Below are positions 55,465-63,858 of a DNA stretch of 64,000 bases, one piece after another. The translations under genes were made by a program, and so were the position numbers. The notes beneath the pieces were generated by a model. The model did no database searches. It had not been told where the DNA came from and was given only the letters and a program-made list of their open reading frames with translations. Each line of letters opens with the position of its first letter. Position 1 is the first letter of the stretch. Source of the stretch: Xanthobacter flavus (GTDB lineage: Bacteria > Pseudomonadota > Alphaproteobacteria > Rhizobiales > Xanthobacteraceae); contig NZ_JAGGML010000001.1 in the NCBI RefSeq assembly GCF_017875275.1, positions 3,679,001-3,743,000 on the forward strand, given 5' to 3'.

Positions 55465-56997
55465 ATGGGGATGGAGGCGGGCCTCGCGCCGCGCACCCTT
55501 CGGCTTTCTGCGAAGGACAATCTGGCCGTTGCGCTCGATGAGGTCGCGCCCGGCGGGGCCGTCGCCGGCGTCGTCGCCACGCAGCGCATCCCGCGCGGCC
55601 ACAAGGTCGCCATCGAGCCCATTCCCGCCGGCGCGCCGGTGGTGAAATTCGGCCAGATCATCGGTTTCGCCAGCGCCGACATCGCCCCCGGCGCCCATAT
55701 CCACACCCACAATGTGGTCCTGCACGATTTCGCCCGCGACTACGCCTTCGCCGCCGACGCCCATGACGACGCCCTGCTGCCCGAGGCGGAGCGCGCCCAT
55801 TTCATGGGCTTTCGCCGCTCCAACGGACGCACGGGCACGCGCAATTATCTCGGCATCCTCACCAGCGTGAACTGCTCGGCCTCCGTGGCGCGGTTCGCGG
55901 CGCAGGCGGCGGAGCGCTCCGGCATCCTCGCCGACTTTCCCGGCATCGATGGCATCGTGCCCATCATCCACGGCACCGGCTGCGGCATGGCCTCCAAGGG
56001 CGAGGGCTATGACGTGCTCTCGCGCACCCTCTGGGGCTATGCGACCCACCCCAACTTCGCTGCCGTGGTGATGGTGGGGCTCGGCTGCGAGATGTTCCAG
56101 ATCGCCCGCTTCAAGCAGGAATACGGGGTGGAGGAGGCGGACGGCTTCCGCACCCTCACCATCCAGGATGAGGGCGGCACGCGCCGGACGGTGGAGCACA
56201 TCCTCGGCACGCTGAAGGAGATGGCGCCGCGCGCCGCCGCCGCGCGGCGGGAGGCGCGGCCGGCCTCCGAGATCGTGCTGGCGCTCCAGTGCGGCGGCTC
56301 GGATGGCTATTCGGCGCTCACCGCAAATCCCGCGCTCGGCGTCGCCTCGGATTTGCTGGTGGCGCACGGCGGCACGTCCATCCTCTCCGAGACGCCGGAA
56401 ATCTACGGGGCCGAGCACCTGCTCACCCGCCGCGCCGCGACCCGCGAAGTGGGCGAGAAGCTGGTCGCCCGCATCAAATGGTGGGAGGAATACACCGCCC
56501 GCAATGCGGGGGAGATGAACAACAATCCCTCGCCGGGCAACAAGGCCGGCGGACTCACCACCATCCTGGAAAAGTCGCTCGGTGCCGCCGCCAAGGGGGG
56601 CTCCTCCACGCTGCGCGCGGTCTACGAATATGCCGAGCCGGTGACGGATGCCGGCTTCGTCTTCATGGATACGCCCGGCTACGATCCGGTGGCGGCCACC
56701 GGGCAGGTGGCCGGCGGGGCGAACGTGATCTGCTTCACCACAGGGCGCGGTTCCGCCTTCGGCGCCAAGCCCACCCCGTCCATCAAGCTCGCCACCAATT
56801 CCGACATCTATCGCCGGATGGAAGAGGACATGGACATCAATTGCGGCGACGTGCTCGACGGCGTGTCGCTGGAGGACAAGGGCCGCGAGATCTTCGAGAA
56901 GGTGCTGGCCGTTGCCTCCGGCGCCCACACCAAGTCGGAGGAACTGGGCTACGGCGATGCCGAGTTCGTGCCCTGGCAGATCGGCGCGGTGATGTGA
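55465..56997 (+). CDS. uxaA: Altronate dehydratase
   Basis: A 510-residue UxaA that dehydrates altronate to 2-keto-3-deoxygluconate. The N-terminal SAF-like domain (about residues 10-95, ending near HIHTHNV) is fused to the large UxaA domain with Cys/His metal motifs (GTGCGMASKGEG, GLGCEMFQI, LQCGGSDGYS, and INCGDVLDG near the end). The start is set at ATG 55465 because GAGGAG (55451-55456) lies 8 bases before. An in-frame ATG 21 bases upstream has no ribosome site. It is divergent from the GntR-uxaC-uxuB operon. Confidence 0.95.
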   Translation: MGMEAGLAPRTLRLSAKDNLAVALDEVAPGGAVAGVVATQRIPRGHKVAIEPIPAGAPVVKFGQIIGFASADIAPGAHIHTHNVVLHDFARDYAFAADAHDDALLPEAERAHFMGFRRSNGRTGTRNYLGILTSVNCSASVARFAAQAAERSGILADFPGIDGIVPIIHGTGCGMASKGEGYDVLSRTLWGYATHPNFAAVVMVGLGCEMFQIARFKQEYGVEEADGFRTLTIQDEGGTRRTVEHILGTLKEMAPRAAAARREARPASEIVLALQCGGSDGYSALTANPALGVASDLLVAHGGTSILSETPEIYGAEHLLTRRAATREVGEKLVARIKWWEEYTARNAGEMNNNPSPGNKAGGLTTILEKSLGAAAKGGSSTLRAVYEYAEPVTDAGFVFMDTPGYDPVAATGQVAGGANVICFTTGRGSAFGAKPTPSIKLATNSDIYRRMEEDMDINCGDVLDGVSLEDKGREIFEKVLAVASGAHTKSEELGYGDAEFVPWQIGAVM

Positions 56998-57014
56998 TGG
57001 CGGCCGCCCGCGCG

Positions 57015-57692
57015 CTATTCGAACAATTCGGGATGCTCGGCCTCCATGCGGGGCAGCGCGCGCAGGATTTCGCCGAGATGGGCCCGCATGGCCGCCTCGG
57101 CTGCGTCGGGATCGCGGATGTCGATGGCCGCCATGATGGCCTGGTGCTGGGCGACCAGCGGCAGCATGGCGTCCGGCCCCATGAGCGAGAGATGGCAGGC
57201 GCGGTCCATGTGGGCCTTGATGTCGCTCACCGCCTCCCACGCCAGCGGGCAGCCGGCGCCCTCGCTCAGGGCGACGTGGAACAGTTCATCATAGCGCTGG
57301 AAGGCGAGATGGTCGCCGCGGGTGGCCATGGTCTCCTGCGCGTCCAGCAGGTCGCAGATGCGCCGGCGGGCCTCGGCGTCGAAATTCTCGGCGGCGCGGC
57401 GGGCGACCGCGCATTCCACCGCCTCGCGGATGAACCGCGCCTGCATGAGCTTGCGGACGGAAATCTTGACCACCACGGTGCCCCGCTGCGGCAGGATTTC
57501 CACGAAGCGCGTGCGGGCAAGGCCGATCAGAGCCTCCCGCACGGGTTGGCGGGAAACGCCATAGCGGGCCGCGATCTCGTGCTCGGACAGCCGGGTGCCC
57601 GGCGCCAGCTCGAGCCCGATGATGGCGCGTCGCAGCTCTGCCTCCAGGCGATGGGCGGCCGACCCGTGCGGCGCAGTCTTTACGGCATACAT
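57015..57692 (-). CDS. GntR/FadR-family regulator, second in the hexuronate locus
   Basis: A 225-residue regulator, shorter than the first. HTH: HRLEAELRRAIIGLELAPG, EIAARYGVSRQPVREALIGL and ILPQRGTVVV. FCD domain: RYDELFHVALSEGAGCP and QHQAIMAAIDIRDPDAAE. It is convergent with uxaA (17 bases between stops) and divergent from the TRAP genes, which it probably controls. Two distinct FCD regulators in one locus suggest that uptake and catabolism answer to different signals, for example free uronate and a deoxy-keto intermediate. Confidence 0.93.
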   Translation of the reverse strand: MYAVKTAPHGSAAHRLEAELRRAIIGLELAPGTRLSEHEIAARYGVSRQPVREALIGLARTRFVEILPQRGTVVVKISVRKLMQARFIREAVECAVARRAAENFDAEARRRICDLLDAQETMATRGDHLAFQRYDELFHVALSEGAGCPLAWEAVSDIKAHMDRACHLSLMGPDAMLPLVAQHQAIMAAIDIRDPDAAEAAMRAHLGEILRALPRMEAEHPELFE

Positions 57693-57710
57693 GCGCTTGA
57701 AACCCCGTTA

Positions 57711-57732
57711 CATACCGATATATACTACCATA
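57711..57732. promoter_or_regulatory. Operator candidate ahead of the TRAP transporter
   Basis: CATAC-CG-ATATATACTACCATA, an AT-rich imperfect dyad in the 166-base gap between the second GntR gene and dctP. It shares CATAC-NN-ATATAT with 55381-55393. It may bind either FCD regulator. Confidence 0.45.
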
Positions 57733-57858
57733 CAAGCTTGCCGCCAATCTCCGGCGCCTGACCGGAGAGGGCAGCGGATCGCATATGAGATCCCAACACG
57801 AACAGGCCGAAACGGCCAAAGGCCAAATGGCCCCGACCGACAATAGGGAGAACGCCCC

Positions 57859-58854
57859 ATGCTGACCCGACGCCAAGTGACCTCCTGTGTGACATCCTGC
57901 GCCGTCGCCCTGGCGCTTTCGGCGCTGCCGGCCCTGCCGGCGATGGCCCAGACCACGCTGCGCTCCGCCGACATCCATCCCGACGGCTATCCCACCGTCG
58001 ATTCGGTGAAGTATTTCGGCGAGATCATCGAGAAGAAGTCCAACGGCAAGTACAAGGTGCAGGTGTTCTCCTCCGGCCAGCTGGGCGGCGAGAAGGACAC
58101 CATCGAGCAGACGCGCTTCGGCGTCATCGACCTCAACCGCGTCAACACCGCGCCGTTCAACAACCTGATCCCCGAGACGGCGGTGCTCGGCATGCCGTTC
58201 CTGTTCCGCTCCACCGATCACATGTACAAGGTGGTGGACGGGCCGATCGGCGCGGAAATCGCCAAGGCTTTCGAGCCGCACGGCCTCGTGGTGCTGGGCT
58301 TCTTCGATTCCGGCGCCCGCTCCATGTACAATTCCAAGAAGCCCATCAAGACGCTCGACGACATGAAGGGCATGAAGATCCGCGTCCAGCAGTCGGACCT
58401 CTTCATCGGCATGATCAACGCCCTCGGCGCCAATGCGACGCCCATGCCTTTCGGCGAGCTTTACTCCGCGTTGCAGACCGGCCTCGTGGACGGGGCGGAG
58501 AACAACTACCCGTCCTATGATTCCGTGAAGCATTACGAGGTGGCGAAATACTATTCGCTCACCGAACATTCGCTGGCACCGGAGGTGTTCGTGATGTCGA
58601 AGCGCGCCTTCGACAAGCTGAGCGCCGAGGACCAGAAGATCTTCAAGGAAGCTGGCCTCGAGGCGACCAAGAAGATGCGTGAGCTATGGGCCAAGCGCGA
58701 TCAGGAATCCAGGGATCGGGTGGTCAAGGGCGGCGCCATCATCAACGAGGTGGACAAGAAGCCCTTCATCGATGCGATGAAGCCGGTCTACGACAAGTTC
58801 GTGACCACCGACAAGATGAAGGACCTCGTCGCCCGCATCCGCGCGGTGAACTGA
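57859..58854 (+). CDS. dctP: TRAP transporter substrate-binding protein (DctP)
   Basis: A 331-residue periplasmic protein. It has a signal peptide (cut after ALPAMA, about residue 30) and the DctP fold. The carboxylate-binding Arg is Arg175 in MKIRVQQSD, followed by PMPFGELYSALQTGLVDGAENN with the conserved Asn pair. This residue pattern is found in uronate-binding TRAP proteins. With DctQ and DctM it drives sodium-coupled uptake. The neighbours point to hexuronates or unsaturated uronate products. It is preceded by AATAGGGAG. Confidence 0.95.
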   Translation: MLTRRQVTSCVTSCAVALALSALPALPAMAQTTLRSADIHPDGYPTVDSVKYFGEIIEKKSNGKYKVQVFSSGQLGGEKDTIEQTRFGVIDLNRVNTAPFNNLIPETAVLGMPFLFRSTDHMYKVVDGPIGAEIAKAFEPHGLVVLGFFDSGARSMYNSKKPIKTLDDMKGMKIRVQQSDLFIGMINALGANATPMPFGELYSALQTGLVDGAENNYPSYDSVKHYEVAKYYSLTEHSLAPEVFVMSKRAFDKLSAEDQKIFKEAGLEATKKMRELWAKRDQESRDRVVKGGAIINEVDKKPFIDAMKPVYDKFVTTDKMKDLVARIRAVN

Positions 58855-58909
58855 GGGCGCGGCACCGGCCGGGCCTCGTCGGACCGGCCTTTCCGGAAGG
58901 CGCAGCGGC

Positions 58910-59485
58910 ATGAACATCCAGTCCAGCGATCGTTCCAGGAGCGGCGGGGAGGGCGCAGCGCCGGCTCCGCTGCTCGTGCTGAGGCGCGTGGTGCGCCTCC
59001 TGTCGGCGATCGCGCTGTGGATTTCCGGCGCCGGGCTCGTCGCCATGACGGCGGCGGTGTTCTGGCAGGTGATCGGCCGCTATGTGCTGAACGCCTCGCC
59101 GAGCTGGACCGAGCCGCTGTCGCTGCTGCTCATGAGCTGGTTCATCCTGCTCGGCGCGGCGGTGGGCGTGCGCGAGAACATGCATCTCGGCTTCGAGATC
59201 GGCCTTCATTTCGCCCCGCCGCCGGTGCGGCGCGCCATGGAGATCACCACCCATCTCCTCGTCATGGGCTTCGGCGCGGCCATGGCCTGGTACGGCTGGG
59301 ACCTCGCCATGGGCACATGGAGCGCCAAGATGGCGGGTGTGGACCTGCCGCAGGGCGTCGACTACCTGCCCCTGGTGGGGGGCGGCGCGCTCATCTGCCT
59401 GTTTTCGTTCGAGCGGCTCCTCACCGACCTCACCGAGGGTCGGGTGCCCGAGGTGCCGCTCGCCCATGTCCACACCGTGGAATGA
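58910..59485 (+). CDS. dctQ: TRAP transporter small membrane subunit (DctQ)
   Basis: A 191-residue membrane protein with four hydrophobic segments, of the DctQ type (ALWISGAGLVAMTAAVFWQVIGRY, WTEPLSLLLMSWFILLGAAVGVRENMHLGFE). It forms the scaffold beside DctM. It lies between dctP (55-base gap) and dctM (15-base gap) in one operon. Confidence 0.93.
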   Translation: MNIQSSDRSRSGGEGAAPAPLLVLRRVVRLLSAIALWISGAGLVAMTAAVFWQVIGRYVLNASPSWTEPLSLLLMSWFILLGAAVGVRENMHLGFEIGLHFAPPPVRRAMEITTHLLVMGFGAAMAWYGWDLAMGTWSAKMAGVDLPQGVDYLPLVGGGALICLFSFERLLTDLTEGRVPEVPLAHVHTVE

Positions 59486-59500
59486 CGCCGGACCAGACCC

Positions 59501-60781
59501 ATGGCCATCACCATCCTCTTCGGCGTCTTCGCCCTGCTCCTCCTCATCGGTACCCCGGTGGCCTTCTGCCTCGGCCTCGCCTCGCTCGCGACCGTGCTTT
59601 ATCTCGATCTGCCGCCGGTGGTGGTGTTCCAGCAGCTGAATTCCGGCATGAACGCCTTTTCCATGCTGGCCATTCCCTTCTTCATCTTCGCCGGTGACCT
59701 GATGATGCGCGGCGGCATCGCCGACCGGCTGATCGGCATGGCGGCGAGCCTTGTGGGGCATCTGCGCGGCGGCCTGGGCCAGGTGAACGTGGTGGCCTCC
59801 ACCCTGTTCGGCGGCATTTCCGGTTCGGCGGTGGCGGACGCCTCGGCCATCGGCGGCATCATGATCCCGCAGATGGCGCGCCACGGCTACGCCAAGGACT
59901 ATGCGGTCAACGTGACGGTGAATTCGGCCATCATCGCGCTGATGATCCCGCCGTCGCACAACATGATCATCTATTCGCTTTCGGCCGGTGGCACGATCTC
60001 CATCGCCGACCTGTTCACCGCGGGCATCATGCCGGGCATCCTGCTCGCCGCGGCGATGATGATTACGGCCTATGTGGTGGCGCGCCGGCGCGGCTACCCG
60101 GCGGGCACCTTCCCGGGCTGGTATGGCGTGCTGCGCGCCGTGGTGGCGGCCATTCCCGGCATCATGCTGATCGGCATCATCTTCGGCGGCGTGCGCTCGG
60201 GCATCTTCACCGCGACGGAAAGCTCCTGCATCGCCGTCATCTACGCGCTGCTGGTGACCACGCTGGTCTACCGCGAGATGGACTGGCCGGGCTTCATCGA
60301 GGCGACGCTGGGGGCGGTGCGCACCACGGCCATGGTGCTGCTCGTCATCGGCACGGCCGCGTCCTTCGGCTGGCTCATGGCCTTCCTGCAGGTGCCGAAG
60401 GCCACCATCGAGATGATGCAGGCGGTCTCCTCCAACCCCTACGTCATCCTGCTCCTCATCAACATCATCCTGCTCATCCTCGGCACCTTCATGGACATGG
60501 CGCCGATGATCATCATCTGCACGCCGATCTTCCTGCCGCTGGTGAAGGCCTTCGGCATCGATCCCGTGCATTTCGGGGTAATCCTCATCCTCAACGCCGG
60601 CATCGGGCTGAACACGCCGCCCGTGGGCTCGGTGCTGTTCGTGGGGTGCGCGGTGGGCAAGATCACCATCGGCGAGGCGATGAAGACCATCTGGCCCTTC
60701 TTCGGCGCTTCCATCGCGGTGCTGATGATCGTCACCTACGTGCCCGCCGTGTCGCTCTGGCTGCCGGCTGTGTTCCGCTAG
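59501..60781 (+). CDS. dctM: TRAP transporter large membrane subunit (DctM)
   Basis: A 426-residue membrane protein with 11-12 hydrophobic segments and the DctM signature (LAIPFFIFAGDLMMRGGIADRLIG, STLFGGISGSAVADASAIGG, MIPPSHNMIIYS). In the second half are GTFMDMAPMIIICTPIFLPL and NAGIGLNTPPVGSVLFVG. It carries out the sodium-driven transport. The next genes (kduI, kduD, kdgF) start after an inverted repeat, so they may be on the same or a separate transcript. Confidence 0.95.
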   Translation: MAITILFGVFALLLLIGTPVAFCLGLASLATVLYLDLPPVVVFQQLNSGMNAFSMLAIPFFIFAGDLMMRGGIADRLIGMAASLVGHLRGGLGQVNVVASTLFGGISGSAVADASAIGGIMIPQMARHGYAKDYAVNVTVNSAIIALMIPPSHNMIIYSLSAGGTISIADLFTAGIMPGILLAAAMMITAYVVARRRGYPAGTFPGWYGVLRAVVAAIPGIMLIGIIFGGVRSGIFTATESSCIAVIYALLVTTLVYREMDWPGFIEATLGAVRTTAMVLLVIGTAASFGWLMAFLQVPKATIEMMQAVSSNPYVILLLINIILLILGTFMDMAPMIIICTPIFLPLVKAFGIDPVHFGVILILNAGIGLNTPPVGSVLFVGCAVGKITIGEAMKTIWPFFGASIAVLMIVTYVPAVSLWLPAVFR

Positions 60782-60789
60782 AGCACACG

Positions 60790-60818
60790 CCGATCTGATC
60801 GCATCGCAATCAGATCGG
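60790..60818. repeat. Inverted repeat after dctM
   Basis: CCGATCTGAT and ATCAGATCGG, 10-base arms with a 9-base loop, just after the dctM stop. Related GATCGGATC words recur at 60813-60820 and 60879-60886, so it may be part of a small repetitive element. A hairpin with T-rich sequence about 10 bases further could act as a weak terminator. Confidence 0.6.
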
Positions 60819-60919
60819 ATCCCGCATTCTCTTTCTCAGTGTTGGAAGCGATTCACCGATCAAGTTGGTTCAGCATGATCGGATCTCGTTCCAGACACCC
60901 ATCCCGCGAGATCTGCCCC

Positions 60920-61759
60920 ATGATGATCGATGTCCGCCATGTCCACCACCAGGACGCCACCCGTGGTTTCGACACCGAGGCGCTGAGGCGCAACTATCTG
61001 GTGGAGCGATTGTTCGAGCCCGGCCTGGTGCTGCTCACCTACAGCCATGTGGAGCGCTTCGTCATCGGCGGGGCGATGCCCGTCACCGTGCCGCTGGCGC
61101 TGGAGAGCGACAAGGCGACCATCGGCTCGCCCCACTTCCTCGACCGGCGGGAGCTGGGCGTCTTCAACATCGGCGGCCCCGGCAAGGTGAGCGTCGATGG
61201 CGTTTCCCACGCCCTCGGGCACCGGGACGCGATCTATGTGCCCATGGGCACGAAGGAGGTGCTGTTCACCTCCGACAGCGCCGACGCGCCGGCCCGCTAC
61301 TACCTGCTCTCCACCCCCGCCCATGCGCGCTACGAGACCAAGGTGGTGCGCGTGGCGGAGGCGAAGAAGATGCTGCTCGGCGATGTCGCCACCGCCAACC
61401 GCCGCACCATCTACCAGATGATCCATCCGGACGTGGTGACCTCCTGCCAATTGGTCATGGGCATGACCCAGCTGGACGAGGGCAATGTGTGGAACACCAT
61501 GCCCTGCCACGTCCACGACCGGCGCTCGGAGGTCTATCTCTATTTCGATCTCACGGCCGACGCCCGCGTCATCCATCTCATGGGCGAGCCGGACCAGACG
61601 CGTCATATCGTGGTGGCGGACGGGCAGGCGGTGATCTCCCCGCCATGGTCCATCCATTCCGGCTGCGGCACCCGCGCCTATACCTTCATCTGGGGCATGG
61701 GCGGCGACAATATCGACTATACGGACATGGACATGGTTGCCATGGACCAACTGAAGTGA
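60920..61759 (+). CDS. kduI: 5-dehydro-4-deoxy-D-glucuronate isomerase
   Basis: A 279-residue KduI cupin that isomerises 4-deoxy-5-keto-uronate to 2,5-diketo-3-deoxygluconate. It has the family beginning (RRNYLVERLFEPG, TYSHVERFVIGGAMPV) and the zinc-binding residues in NTMPCHVHDRRSEVYLYFD and ISPPWSIHSGCGT. Length is equal to E. coli KduI (278). The start at ATG 60920 (MMIDVRHVHH) fits; the open frame upstream has no similarity. The stop overlaps kduD by 4 bases (GTGA). Confidence 0.95.
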   Translation: MMIDVRHVHHQDATRGFDTEALRRNYLVERLFEPGLVLLTYSHVERFVIGGAMPVTVPLALESDKATIGSPHFLDRRELGVFNIGGPGKVSVDGVSHALGHRDAIYVPMGTKEVLFTSDSADAPARYYLLSTPAHARYETKVVRVAEAKKMLLGDVATANRRTIYQMIHPDVVTSCQLVMGMTQLDEGNVWNTMPCHVHDRRSEVYLYFDLTADARVIHLMGEPDQTRHIVVADGQAVISPPWSIHSGCGTRAYTFIWGMGGDNIDYTDMDMVAMDQLK

Positions 61760-62517
61760 CTGAGGTGACCTTGTTCGATCTCTCCGGCCGCAGGGCCGTC
61801 GTCACCGGCGCCAATACAGGCCTCGGCCAGGCCATCTGCATCGCGCTCGCCGCCGCAGGCGCCGGCGTGGTGGGGGTCGGCCGCTCCGCCATGGACGAGA
61901 CGGCCGCCTTGGTGGCGGCCGCCGGCGGCAGCTTCACCGCCGTCGCCGCCGACCTCGGCACGCTCCAGCCCATCGACCGCATCGTCTCCGAGGCGGAGAG
62001 CGGCGGGCGCGTCGATATTCTCGTCAACAATGCCGGCATCATCCGCCGTGCCGACGCCCTCGACTTTTCCGAAAAGGATTGGGACGAGGTGATGGACGTG
62101 AACCTCAAGTCCACCTTCTTCCTCACCCAGGCGTTCGCGCGGCGGATGCTGGCGGATGGCAAGGGCGGCAAGGTCGTCAACATCGCCTCGCTGCTCTCCT
62201 TTCAGGGCGGCATCCGCATTCCGTCCTACACGGCGAGCAAGAGCGGCCTTGCCGGCCTCACGCGCCTCCTCGCCTGCGAATGGGCGGCGAAGGGCATCAA
62301 TGTGAACGCCATCGCCCCGGGCTACTTCGTGACCAACAACACCGAGGCCCTGCGCGCGGACGCGGACCGCAACGCCGCCATTCTCGGCCGCATCCCGGCG
62401 GGCCGCTGGGGCGAGCCGGGCGACATCGGCGGTGCTGCGGTGTTCCTCTCGTCGCGGGCGGCGGATTATGTGCATGGTATCGTGCTGCCGGTGGACGGCG
62501 GCTGGCTGGCGCGCTGA
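61756..62517 (+). CDS. kduD: 2-dehydro-3-deoxy-D-gluconate 5-dehydrogenase
   Basis: A 253-residue SDR that reduces 2,5-diketo-3-deoxygluconate to 2-keto-3-deoxygluconate. Cofactor motif TGANTGLGQ, NNAG, and active site Ser, Tyr, Lys in NIASLLSFQGG and SYTASKSG are complete. C-terminal PVDGGWLAR is typical. It starts with GTG in the overlap with kduI (61756-61759), which supports coupled expression. Confidence 0.93.
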   Translation: MTEVTLFDLSGRRAVVTGANTGLGQAICIALAAAGAGVVGVGRSAMDETAALVAAAGGSFTAVAADLGTLQPIDRIVSEAESGGRVDILVNNAGIIRRADALDFSEKDWDEVMDVNLKSTFFLTQAFARRMLADGKGGKVVNIASLLSFQGGIRIPSYTASKSGLAGLTRLLACEWAAKGINVNAIAPGYFVTNNTEALRADADRNAAILGRIPAGRWGEPGDIGGAAVFLSSRAADYVHGIVLPVDGGWLAR

Positions 62518-62565
62518 TGGGGATTGCTGCGGCGGACCCCGCCCGGCGGCAGGATGGGAGAGAGC

Positions 62566-62916
62566 ATGAGCGAGAAGGGCAATGTCTTCGCCTTCGCCGA
62601 GACCACGCCGGTCGAGGTGTTGGACGAAGTGGTGAGCCGGCAGATCCTCACCTTCAACGACGAGATCATGCTGGTTCGCGTCATCGCCCGCGCACCGGGG
62701 CCCATGGGCGTGCCGCATAGCCATCCCCATGTGCAGATCACCAGCGTGGAGAGCGGCGTTTTCGAGCTGACCATCGGCGGGCGTACGGAGCGCCTGAAGG
62801 CGGGGGACAGCTTCTATGTGCCGTCCGGCGTTCACCACGGGGCCGTCTGCCTCGAGCCCGGGGTGCTGGTGGACGTGTTCACGCCCATGCGCGCGGATTT
62901 CCTGAAGCCCGCGTGA
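62566..62916 (+). CDS. kdgF: Cupin protein, probable KdgF
   Basis: A 116-residue single cupin. The metal-binding set is HSHPHVQ, then E in SGVFELTIGG and H in PSGVHHGAV. The C-terminus ends in DVFTPMRADFL, the typical KdgF ending. KdgF opens 4,5-unsaturated galacturonate or similar sugars to the keto acid that KduI uses. This links the locus to pectin- or alginate-type oligouronide products. The start is at ATG 62566 after GGGAGA; an ATG 12 bases upstream is less likely. Confidence 0.85.
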   Translation: MSEKGNVFAFAETTPVEVLDEVVSRQILTFNDEIMLVRVIARAPGPMGVPHSHPHVQITSVESGVFELTIGGRTERLKAGDSFYVPSGVHHGAVCLEPGVLVDVFTPMRADFLKPA

Positions 62917-62919
62917 GGC

Positions 62920-63243
62920 TCATGTCCCGGCGGCGGCAGCGAGCTTCGTTGCGAGGCTAGGGCCGTCGCCCGCGATGCGGAAGGTCTTCACCCGCGCGGT
63001 CGCGCCCGAGGTGAGGCGCACCTGCGATACGGCGACGCCCGCCGCCGCTGCGACGACCTTGGCCACCGCAGCCGTGGCGGCGCCATCCTCCGGCGCCACC
63101 CTGACCCGCACCTTCAGCACCTCACGGCCATCCGAGAGGGCGGCGACGCCATCTACCGCATCGCGCCCGCCGCGCGGCGTCGCCCGCACCGTGACCTCCA
63201 CGCCGTCCGGCATGACGCGCACGAAGGACGGGGCGGGGGCCAC
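62920..63243 (-). CDS. DUF167/YggU family protein
   Basis: A 107-residue DUF167 protein. It has the short alpha/beta pattern VTVRATPRGGRDAVDG, KVRVRVAPEDGAATAAVAK and VRLTSGATARVKTFRI that defines the family. No biochemical function is established; it is commonly next to yggT. It is convergent with kdgF (3 bases between stops). Its start lies 10 bases from the yggT stop on the same strand. Confidence 0.92.
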   Translation of the reverse strand: MAPAPSFVRVMPDGVEVTVRATPRGGRDAVDGVAALSDGREVLKVRVRVAPEDGAATAAVAKVVAAAAGVAVSQVRLTSGATARVKTFRIAGDGPSLATKLAAAAGT

Positions 63244-63253
63244 GGCAGCCGGC

Positions 63254-63544
63254 TCAGAACACGTAGGGGTAGATGTAGTAGGCGATGACCTGCTGCAGGA
63301 AGAAGATGAGGAGAATCAGCACCATCGGCGACAGGTCGATGCCGCCGAGATTGGGCAGCACGTTGCGGATGGGCGCAAGCAACGGTTCCGTCACCCGGAA
63401 CAGGAACTCGCCGACGTTCCGAACGAACGAATTATACGAATTGACCACGTTGAATGCGACGAGCCAGGACAGCACGGCCGCGGCGATGAGAATCCAGACA
63501 TAGAGCTGGAGGACGACCAGGATAACGTCGAGCAGGGCGCGCAT
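63254..63544 (-). CDS. YggT family membrane protein
   Basis: A 96-residue protein with two hydrophobic helix pairs (ALLDVILVVLQLYVWILIAAAVLSWLVAF in two pieces and LSPMVLILLIFFLQQVIAYY) and the conserved RVTEPLLAPIRNVLPNLGGIDLSP loop between them (pieces). YggT proteins are linked to osmotic stress and cell division in several bacteria. The start at 63544 (MRALLDV) is chosen because the upstream frame has no similarity. It is probably co-transcribed with the DUF167 gene. Confidence 0.92.
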   Translation of the reverse strand: MRALLDVILVVLQLYVWILIAAAVLSWLVAFNVVNSYNSFVRNVGEFLFRVTEPLLAPIRNVLPNLGGIDLSPMVLILLIFFLQQVIAYYIYPYVF

Positions 63545-63642
63545 CGTCGGAAGGATCCCCGGGGAAGTGGCGTGCCAGCAATAGCGCCAGCAGCCCCTTC
63601 GGAACAAGGCCGGCCGCCCACGCCCGGCCCTGGCCGGCTGCG

Positions 63643-63858
63643 TCAGCCGGTCGCGTCCGGGTCCTGCGGCTTGTCCGGATCGGGCAGGGCGCCCGCACCC
63701 GGCGTCTTCTCCGGATCGGTCAGCTGCGGCTTGGCATGCGGGCCGGCCGCGGGTTTCTGGCGCTGCGCATCCTGCCGGCGCTCATCTGCGGCATCTGCGG
63801 CCGGTTGCCCCTGGGGGGCGTTTTCGTTCTTCTGCGCCATTGCGACGTGGGGTTCCAT
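63643..63858 (-). CDS. Small disordered protein of unknown function
   Basis: A 71-residue protein of low complexity, rich in Pro, Ala, Gln and Asp (KNENAPQGQPAADAADERR, DPEKTPGAGALPDPDKPQDP). It has no signal peptide or membrane segment. The start at 63858 is supported by GGAGG (63864-63868) at 5 bases. Such small acidic disordered proteins are common in Hyphomicrobiales, but I cannot assign a function. The last 140 bases of the window hold nothing I can identify. Confidence 0.55.
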   Translation of the reverse strand: MEPHVAMAQKNENAPQGQPAADAADERRQDAQRQKPAAGPHAKPQLTDPEKTPGAGALPDPDKPQDPDATG

